A stretch of 5,561 nucleotides of DNA from contig CAYRJC010000053.1 in the NCBI GenBank assembly GCA_964424635.1, forward strand, positions 1 through 5,561, written 5' to 3'. This document shows positions 1-4,649 of this stretch, one piece after another. The notes beneath the pieces were generated by a model. It did not search any database. It worked only from the letters and a program-made list of their open reading frames with translations, and was not told where the DNA came from. Made by a program: the position numbers and the translations under genes. The first letter of the stretch is position 1, and each line of letters opens with the position of its first letter. Origin of the DNA: UBA920 sp964424635. Its GTDB lineage: Bacteria; Patescibacteriota; Doudnabacteria; UBA920.

Positions 1-1
1 C

Positions 2-31
2 AAAGCAGACTTTCTAGAGGAGTCTGCTTTT
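2..31 (+). terminator. Hairpin with short T run, probable terminator of the preceding gene
   Basis: AAAGCAGACT (2-11) and AGTCTGCTTT (21-30) are perfect reverse complements: a 10-bp stem around a 9-nt loop (12-20). The stem is followed by one more T (four T in all at 28-31), then GG and TTT. This has the shape of an intrinsic terminator, with a T tract weaker than ideal. The gene it would end lies outside the window. Because the stem is symmetric it could also act on a leftward transcript, but the bases needed to judge that are not present. Confidence 0.6.
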
Positions 32-60
32 GGTTTCTATATATATTTTCACAATCAAAT

Positions 61-66
61 TATAAT
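61..66 (+). promoter_or_regulatory. Candidate -10 box (TATAAT) for the rmuC operon
   Basis: A perfect TATAAT lies in the only intergenic gap ahead of the six-gene run. No good -35 hexamer sits 16-18 bp upstream (around 37-44 is only a TA-rich stretch), so the call rests on the -10 alone. In AT-rich DNA such matches arise by chance. If real, transcription would begin near 72-74 and the 81-101 hairpin would lie in the leader. Confidence 0.3.
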
Positions 67-80
67 TAAAATACCTAATC

Positions 81-101
81 CAGCTAATAGTAGCTGTTTT
101 T
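81..101 (+). terminator. Small hairpin followed by five T, terminator-like or attenuator-like
   Basis: CAGCTA (81-86) and TAGCTG (91-96) form a perfect 6-bp stem around the tetranucleotide loop ATAG, followed immediately by TTTTT (97-101). It could be a second, back-up terminator for the upstream gene. If the TATAAT at 61-66 is a working promoter, it would instead be a leader hairpin ahead of rmuC. The stem is short, so chance is possible. Confidence 0.4.
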
Positions 102-120
102 ATATACCTTATTACTTTGA

Positions 121-126
121 TATACT
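121..126 (+). promoter_or_regulatory. Alternative -10 box (TATACT) right before rmuC
   Basis: TATACT ends 6 nt before the rmuC ATG. Used as a -10, it would place the transcription start at or next to the ATG, giving a leaderless mRNA. That would agree with the absence of a Shine-Dalgarno sequence. The -35 region (about 97-103, T-rich) is a poor match, so support is weak. Confidence 0.25.
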
Positions 127-132
127 TAAAGC

Positions 133-1143
133 ATGAATCCAATATTTTATGCAATCAGCGGAGTTTTATTTATAGGAGTTTTAGTACTTCTTTATTTAGT
201 TTTTCAGATCAAAAAAAATTCTCAACTACCACAGGAAAGTGAAAGCTTGAAAGTAATGATGGAATGGATGAGAGATATCAAAGCCGGCACAGAAGCTACC
301 AAAGAACAAATGGAAAAATCCATTTCGGCAACCAATAAAGATATCAATGAACGTCTAGATAACGCCGCAAAAGTAATAGGGGCATTACAAGGAAAACTAG
401 GAGAGATGAGCCAAATCGGACCTGATATCCGTCGCTTGTCAGAAGTTTTGGCAAGTCCAAAAGCCCGTGGTAACTTTGGAGAAGAAATGTTAGAACAAAT
501 GCTTTCTCAAGTTCTTAACAATAATTCTTACAAATCTCAATACAAATTTAAAAACGGTGAGATAGTAGATATGGCAGTGTTTGTAGGAGACAAAGTGTTA
601 TCCATAGACAGTAAGTTTTCTATGGAAAATTTCAGGCTTTATCGCGAAGCTCAAGAAGATGAAGCTGCAGAAAATTTACGCAAGGCTTTTTTGAGAGATG
701 TAAAAAAACGTATTGATGAAATTCACAAAAAATATATCTTACCTCAAGAAGGAACTTTTGACTTTGCTCTTATGTACATGCCAAGTGAAGGGATTTTCCA
801 CGAAGCTTTAGAAGATGTAGGATTAATTGAGTACTCTAGAAACAAAAAAGTTTATTTGGTGAGTCCAAATACCCTGTACCACCATCTGCAAATTATTTTA
901 ATTGCATTACGCGGTCAGCAAGTAAACGAGGTTGCTGAAAAATTATTACACATGGTTTCTGGGATACAACAAGAAAGCACCAAATTTGGCCGTAATCTAG
1001 GAGTGCTTTCCAATCATATTAAAAATGCTGGTAATACAATGGGGACAGTTGCTATTGATTTTGAAAAACTCCAAACTAGTATTAGCAATGCAGCCACATT
1101 ACAAATGGAAGAAATAGAAGTAACACAATTAACCGAAAAATAA
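133..1143 (+). CDS. rmuC: RmuC family DNA recombination protein, short form
   Basis: This is an RmuC family protein. The family is linked to limiting recombination at inverted repeats and is predicted to have a PD-(D/E)XK nuclease-like fold. Residues about 4-26 are one hydrophobic membrane anchor followed by KK, so the body probably faces the cytoplasm. About 35-95 is a polar, coiled-coil-like linker. The RmuC core runs from about 97 to 310: RG at 112-113 with GE at 116-117, D146, the D159-S-K161 motif, a PSE signature at 217-219, and a VYLVSPNTL segment matching the family's VSPxTL motif. E117, D146, D159 and K161 are the likely active-site set. At 336 residues it is well below E. coli RmuC (about 475), with most of the missing length in the coiled coil. 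The ATG is the first possible start, because an in-frame TAA lies two codons upstream. No Shine-Dalgarno is visible. It heads the operon. Confidence 0.95.
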   Translation: MNPIFYAISGVLFIGVLVLLYLVFQIKKNSQLPQESESLKVMMEWMRDIKAGTEATKEQMEKSISATNKDINERLDNAAKVIGALQGKLGEMSQIGPDIRRLSEVLASPKARGNFGEEMLEQMLSQVLNNNSYKSQYKFKNGEIVDMAVFVGDKVLSIDSKFSMENFRLYREAQEDEAAENLRKAFLRDVKKRIDEIHKKYILPQEGTFDFALMYMPSEGIFHEALEDVGLIEYSRNKKVYLVSPNTLYHHLQIILIALRGQQVNEVAEKLLHMVSGIQQESTKFGRNLGVLSNHIKNAGNTMGTVAIDFEKLQTSISNAATLQMEEIEVTQLTEK

Positions 1144-1163
1144 ACTAGACAACTGATTACAAT

Positions 1164-1571
1164 ATGAAAACCAAATTAAAAGCTTTAATAATTATTAGAA
1201 GAAACCAAGAAATCTTAGCTGTTAAAGGAGTTGAGAAAATTAAAAATAAAGATTACTACAGAATCATCGGCGGGACTATTGAATTCCAAGAAACGTCACG
1301 AGACGCCATAACAAGAGAAGTAAGGGAAGAACTTGGGTCAGATATAGAAAATCTAAAGCTCCATAGTGTAGAAGAAAATATTTTTGAATTCCAAGGTGAG
1401 CAAATCCATCAGATTGAGTTTATATATAGCGGAGAATTAGCTAATAAGGATCTATACAAACAAGAACATATTACAATAACCGAACCTTACGCGAGTTTCA
1501 ATACCGATTGGGTTCCTATTGAAAAAATAAAAAATGAAGAAATTATTATGTTTCCAGAAATTAAATACTAA
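1164..1571 (+). CDS. Nudix hydrolase
   Basis: This small (135 aa) cytosolic Nudix protein should hydrolyse a nucleoside diphosphate linked to some other group, using divalent metal. The Nudix box is complete: G37, E43, then R51-E52-V53-x-E55-E56-x-G58. The only departure from the consensus is S59 where an aliphatic residue is usual. The box follows an RIIGG strand and is followed by an EFIYSGEL strand and a WVPIEKI segment, both typical of the fold. Substrate cannot be read from the sequence: MutT-like cleanup, nucleotide-sugar cleavage or RppH-like 5'-end trimming are all open. The start is bounded by an in-frame TAG at 1146-1148, and no Shine-Dalgarno is seen. Five of six Arg codons are AGA/AGG, unlike rmuC upstream. 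A 12-bp direct repeat (1279-1290 and 1384-1395, encoding EFQ twice) is probably chance. It begins 20 nt after rmuC. Confidence 0.92.
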   Translation: MKTKLKALIIIRRNQEILAVKGVEKIKNKDYYRIIGGTIEFQETSRDAITREVREELGSDIENLKLHSVEENIFEFQGEQIHQIEFIYSGELANKDLYKQEHITITEPYASFNTDWVPIEKIKNEEIIMFPEIKY

Positions 1572-1574
1572 AAT

Positions 1575-2138
1575 ATGTCTATAAGAAACCCTGATCAACG
1601 AATTGGAGTATTTGTTGATGTGCAAAATTTATATTACTCCGCGCGTAATATTTATAACGCGCGCATAAATTTTAACGAAGTTTTAAAAGAAGCAGTTGGG
1701 GACCGCAGATTGATCCGTGCGATTGCTTATGTTATAAAAGCTGACATGCCAGAAGAGCAAAATTTTTTTGACGCCCTAGAAAAAGCTGGTTTTGAAGTGC
1801 GCACAAAAGATTTACAAACTTTTGCCGGTGGTCACCAAAAAGGGGACTGGGACGTAGGTATTGCCATGGATATTATTAAGCTTATGAATAAATTAGATGT
1901 TGTGGTGCTGGCAAGCGGAGATGGTGATTTCGCACCGCTTTTGGAATACTTACAAATGTCAGGCCAACTTACCGAAACCCTGGCATTTGGCAAATCCACC
2001 AGCAGCAAGATAAAAGAACTTACTGACCATTTTATAGACTTAGACGAAAACACACGCAAATACCTAATGCCTATTAGAGGAACTAGCAACAATAGTCGTA
2101 GCAATACAACCAAAAGAACTACAAAAATAAAAAAATAA
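1575..2138 (+). CDS. NYN domain protein, LabA/DUF88-like predicted RNase
   Basis: This is a 187-residue protein of the NYN family, which shares the PIN/FLAP nuclease fold and is predicted to cut RNA with metal bound by acidic residues. The signature is clear: D15 in a VFVDVQN strand, D93 and D99 in KGDWDVGIAMDI, and D116 and D118 in LASGDGDF, followed by a helix. The domain covers about residues 8-155. The remaining 30 residues are a Ser/Thr/Asn/Lys/Arg-rich, probably disordered basic tail that could contact nucleic acid (inference). The ATG comes 3 nt after the Nudix stop with no Shine-Dalgarno, so translational coupling is likely. A GC-rich hairpin lies inside the gene at 1640-1663. The gene ends in an A7 run just before its TAA, and the next gene starts 1 nt later. 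LabA in cyanobacteria affects clock output, but nothing here points to that role. Confidence 0.9.
   Translation: MSIRNPDQRIGVFVDVQNLYYSARNIYNARINFNEVLKEAVGDRRLIRAIAYVIKADMPEEQNFFDALEKAGFEVRTKDLQTFAGGHQKGDWDVGIAMDIIKLMNKLDVVVLASGDGDFAPLLEYLQMSGQLTETLAFGKSTSSKIKELTDHFIDLDENTRKYLMPIRGTSNNSRSNTTKRTTKIKK
1640..1663 (+). repeat. GC-rich inverted repeat inside the NYN gene
   Basis: CGCGCGT (1640-1646) and ACGCGCG (1657-1663) are perfect reverse complements, separated by a 10-nt AT-only loop that can add two more pairs after an A-A mismatch. Six of the seven pairs are G-C, unusual in a sequence this AT-rich. It starts 65 nt into the NYN gene and encodes residues about 22-30, where an Ala-Arg pair occurs twice. 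Whether it acts as an mRNA hairpin is unknown. Confidence 0.5.
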
Positions 2139-2139
2139 A

Positions 2140-4194
2140 ATGTCTGAGCGTGGTTATTCATTAGATACTTATAAACAAATACAGCCAGGGGATTCAAGTA
2201 TAAACCTTGAAAAAGAAGTTGAAGTTGAACTACCTGAGGTTATAGAAAAAAATTTGGAAGAAGAAATTCTTCCTAAATTTTTAAATTTAGCTGAGCAAGC
2301 TGGGGTAACCAAGGAAGAGATAAAACGATACAAGGCTTGTTATGAATCATTTTCGGATAGGCCAAGTCAGCTTGGAATATCCGATAGGTTTAATTTTAGT
2401 CCAAACCCTTTTTACTTCAGTCCAAAAATTGGGTTTAATAAAAATTTTCAAGCAATGCCAGATGTATTAGAACAATCAGATTTTAAATTGAAAATTCTAA
2501 GAGAAGGGCAAAAAGCTGATAAACCCAAAACTAAAAAAATCGACGCTGAAGCTATAAAGAAAAATTTTGAAGAGAAAGAAATTAGGTATGCAAACATAAA
2601 TGATAAACCGGAAAGAGAAAAAATAAACTCTTATGAAAAATATCTTGGGCAGATTAATAGAGCAATTTATAAAATCCATGATTCCCTTCATATATACCAA
2701 ACCATCAACATTGGCGATCAATTAAATAGACTAAAAGACCAGTTAGACGCAAAAAATATTTTTGATCCAGAAAAAGAGAAAGAAATTATATCTAATACTG
2801 GATATGGTAAGATGATTAATTGGAAATGGCCAGATTGGTTGATGGATTCTGTACTGATTGCAGATGAGATTTTAGAAAAAGAATGGTCATCGGAAAAAGA
2901 TGACGAAGGAATAAAAAATAACACAGAAGCAGGAGCAATAGACAAAGAGTCCCAAAAGAAAGAAAAGGCTATAAAAAGGCTTGAAAACCTCAATACAAAC
3001 CCACAGATAAGCAATAATGAAGCTACCATGGATATAATTTCGGAATGGGTAATAAAGGAGGAGGTTGAAAAATATCCAGAGTTTCAATTATGGCTTCATA
3101 ATACCTTGAGCCATTTGGTAGCTACAACAGAACAGATACATGATCAATTCAAAAAAAATATAGCAGAGAACAAAAAATTTGATATTGACGATCAACCCCC
3201 TCACGAACAAGTATTTCACGCTATAGATATGATAAGTAATGCTTATTTTTCTGTTTTTGAGAATTCCACTGAATCAAGTCAAAAACTTACTAGAATGGAA
3301 TATAAAATGGGAGGAAAGCCGGCCCAGGCAACTATTGCAGATGGATCATATTTCGATCGCTTTACCATTACGAATTTAAGAGCAGAGATTAATCAAATGG
3401 ATAATCTAATTTTTAAATATAATAATAGTAGGGCGGACTCGGACGATCAAAAAAAGACCAGAGAAGAACTTGAGGAACTTGTCAATAATAAAGTTACATT
3501 TCCTTCTGGAGCAACTTATTTGGAATGGAATGCTAGCTTTGGGCCCATAACTAAAGCCGGAGCAGAACTATCGGCGAATATTATAAATAAGCTGACAGAA
3601 TGGGGCCAAAATGGAGAGAACACCAAAGACTGGTTTATCCAAATTCAAAACTATATTAACGAACCAACCCCAGAAAAACAAAATAAAATAATATCTAGAT
3701 GTAAAAAACTTTTAGGGCTAGAACTTGATGCTGCGGAACTAGAGGAGATGAATAATATTGTTTACTATTTACATTACAATAAATTAGACAGTAATGATTA
3801 CCCTTTTCAGATGGCATTACGTAAAGAGGTAATGGATAAACTAAAGAAAGAACACCCGGAACAAATAGAACATATGGTGAAGTGGACTTTTTTTGAAACA
3901 CCAATTTATTTTAATGCAAAAAATTATTACAATATTACTGGTTTTAAAAAAGAAGTAAAAAAAGATAATGGGGTTAACTTTAAAGAAAAAACCAATTTTA
4001 AAGGTAATTGGAATGAAATTACTAAAGAAACCAATTTAGGCTTAATGGGAATCAACATGACCACCGTAGAACAAAACGATATGGATGCTATAAAAAAACT
4101 ATTTGATCAGGGATATATAGAAAAAGATCATACTGAAGATATTAAATTACTTGTAGAAATTGCTCGCAAGCAAAAGGAGAGACTAAATAAATGA
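2140..4194 (+). CDS. Uncharacterised 684-residue protein coupled to a PIN nuclease
   Basis: I do not recognise a family. It has no signal peptide or membrane segment and is rich in Lys, Glu, Asn and Ile, so it is a soluble, probably mainly helical cytosolic protein. Visible parts: an acidic N-terminal helical stretch (about 24-70); an aromatic patch with a seven-residue near-repeat FSPNPFY/FSPKIGF (86-99); a Trp cluster in WKWPDWL (228-234); a charged, probably disordered linker (about 245-285); and three helix-like segments with paired histidines, HDSLH (180-184), HNTLSH (320-325) and HEQVFH (355-360). An aromatic C-terminal region (about 580-620) precedes a basic end. The ATG lies 1 nt after the NYN stop without a Shine-Dalgarno. 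The TGA stop overlaps the PIN start as ATGA, so the two products are probably made together. Fourteen of 19 Arg codons are AGA/AGG. The unbroken length and tight packing make it a real gene. Confidence 0.88.
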   Translation: MSERGYSLDTYKQIQPGDSSINLEKEVEVELPEVIEKNLEEEILPKFLNLAEQAGVTKEEIKRYKACYESFSDRPSQLGISDRFNFSPNPFYFSPKIGFNKNFQAMPDVLEQSDFKLKILREGQKADKPKTKKIDAEAIKKNFEEKEIRYANINDKPEREKINSYEKYLGQINRAIYKIHDSLHIYQTINIGDQLNRLKDQLDAKNIFDPEKEKEIISNTGYGKMINWKWPDWLMDSVLIADEILEKEWSSEKDDEGIKNNTEAGAIDKESQKKEKAIKRLENLNTNPQISNNEATMDIISEWVIKEEVEKYPEFQLWLHNTLSHLVATTEQIHDQFKKNIAENKKFDIDDQPPHEQVFHAIDMISNAYFSVFENSTESSQKLTRMEYKMGGKPAQATIADGSYFDRFTITNLRAEINQMDNLIFKYNNSRADSDDQKKTREELEELVNNKVTFPSGATYLEWNASFGPITKAGAELSANIINKLTEWGQNGENTKDWFIQIQNYINEPTPEKQNKIISRCKKLLGLELDAAELEEMNNIVYYLHYNKLDSNDYPFQMALRKEVMDKLKKEHPEQIEHMVKWTFFETPIYFNAKNYYNITGFKKEVKKDNGVNFKEKTNFKGNWNEITKETNLGLMGINMTTVEQNDMDAIKKLFDQGYIEKDHTEDIKLLVEIARKQKERLNK
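2248..2282 (+). other. Long imperfect hairpin with GAAA tetraloop early in ORF684
   Basis: AAAAATTTGGAAGAA (2248-2262) pairs with TTCTTCCTAAATTTTT (2267-2282) as 8 + 7 base pairs interrupted by one bulged T (2274), closed by the GNRA-type loop GAAA (2263-2266). The 3' arm ends in five T, so it resembles an intrinsic terminator. A second inverted repeat, CTAAATTT (2273-2280) with AAATTTAG (2283-2290), shares the 3' arm and would compete with it. It lies 108 nt into the coding sequence. Function is inferred only from shape. Confidence 0.5.
4174..4179 (+). promoter_or_regulatory. Shine-Dalgarno AAGGAG for the PIN gene
   Basis: AAGGAG ends 11 nt before the ATG at 4191, inside the last codons of ORF684. 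It is the only convincing Shine-Dalgarno before any start in the window. With the ATGA overlap it supports both this start and coupled translation with ORF684. Confidence 0.65.
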
Positions 4195-4634
4195 AAATTG
4201 TATTAGACACAAATGTTATCATTGACGGAATAAAAGATGATTACTCTTATGAAAAACAGATAATTGATGCTGTTAGAAATGGGGAAATAGAAGCTTACGC
4301 AAATCGTCAAACTCTACAAGAAAACCGTCTAATAATGAGACGGTTGATAGAAAATCCTGAATACGAAAAAGAAATCAGTGATTTATTGGCTCAGATTAAT
4401 CAAGTGGTTAACCGTCATCAAATTAATATTGTAAGAGATCCGGAAGATAATAAAATATTAGAAAGTGCAGTAGAGGCTGGGGCTCAGTACCTTGTAACTA
4501 GAGATAATGATTTACTCTCTTTAGAAAAATATGAGGGTGTTCAAATTGTAAATCCATCTCAATTCTGGGTCCGATATAAAGATGAAGGTGGAGACATGTG
4601 GAAACAATGGGCAGGATTTTTCGGAGGGAAATAA
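4191..4634 (+). CDS. PIN domain nuclease, VapC/COG1569-like
   Basis: This is a 147-residue PIN-domain protein, a fold found in toxin RNases and in RNA-processing enzymes. The metal-binding set is complete: D6 in VLDTNVIID, E44 in the TLQENRLIMRRL helix, D86 in DPEDNKILE, and D105 with D107 in LVTRDNDLL. The DPEDNK...LVTRD pattern is that of the COG1569 group, often annotated as a putative toxin component. The usual family end, IVNPSQFW (119-126), is followed by a 21-residue extension (127-147) rich in Gly and aromatics. No small antitoxin gene lies next to it; the partner position is held by the 684-residue protein, whose stop overlaps this start as ATGA. The start is well placed behind AAGGAG. 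A catalytically competent RNase is likely. Whether it is a toxin is not shown. Confidence 0.92.
   Translation: MKIVLDTNVIIDGIKDDYSYEKQIIDAVRNGEIEAYANRQTLQENRLIMRRLIENPEYEKEISDLLAQINQVVNRHQINIVRDPEDNKILESAVEAGAQYLVTRDNDLLSLEKYEGVQIVNPSQFWVRYKDEGGDMWKQWAGFFGGK
4323..4345 (+). repeat. 8-bp inverted repeat inside the PIN gene
   Basis: AACCGTCT (4323-4330) and AGACGGTT (4338-4345) are perfect reverse complements around a 7-nt loop. A third element, AACCGTC (4410-4416), could pair with the same right arm and overlaps the palindrome GGTTAACC (4406-4413). About two perfect 8-bp stems are expected by chance in a window this size, so function is uncertain. Confidence 0.35.
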
Positions 4635-4649
4635 GATAAAATAAAATAG

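Noticed and set aside
601..626. 8-bp inverted repeat TCCATAGA/TCTATGGA in rmuC
   Set aside because: About two perfect 8-bp stems with short loops are expected by chance in this window, and this one falls on the conserved DSK motif, whose codons are constrained.
1279..1395. 12-bp direct repeat TTGAATTCCAAG in the Nudix gene
   Set aside because: There are only two copies, in frame, encoding EFQ in different structural contexts. No target-site or array features.
1832..2197. Minus-strand open frame of 121 codons with a hydrophobic stretch, opposite the NYN gene
   Set aside because: It is antisense to a well-supported NYN domain. The hydrophobic run is the complement of the A-rich, Lys/Thr-coding tail of NYN, with no initiation signal or known domain.
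3054..3064. Very strong Shine-Dalgarno-like AAAGGAGGAGG inside ORF684
   Set aside because: The next ATG (3090) is out of frame, too far away and hits a stop after three codons. The motif is explained by Lys-Glu-Glu codons. It may slow ribosomes, but there is no internal gene.
2497..3087. Three minus-strand open frames opposite ORF684
   Set aside because: They are Phe/Ser/Leu-rich translations expected as the complement of Lys/Glu/Asn-rich coding sequence, they overlap one another, and show no domain features.
3695..3904. Minus-strand open frame of 69 codons opposite the C-terminal part of ORF684
   Set aside because: Antisense shadow with no recognisable features.
4180..4205. Possible UGA recoding (as in some CPR groups) at the ORF684 stop
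   Set aside because: Reading through the TGA reaches a TAG four codons later, and ATGA overlap with a Shine-Dalgarno explains the site as a normal stop-start junction.
4191..4634. Classical VapBC-type toxin-antitoxin pair
   Set aside because: No small DNA-binding antitoxin lies beside the PIN gene, so only PIN nuclease is claimed. An atypical partner is discussed under findings.
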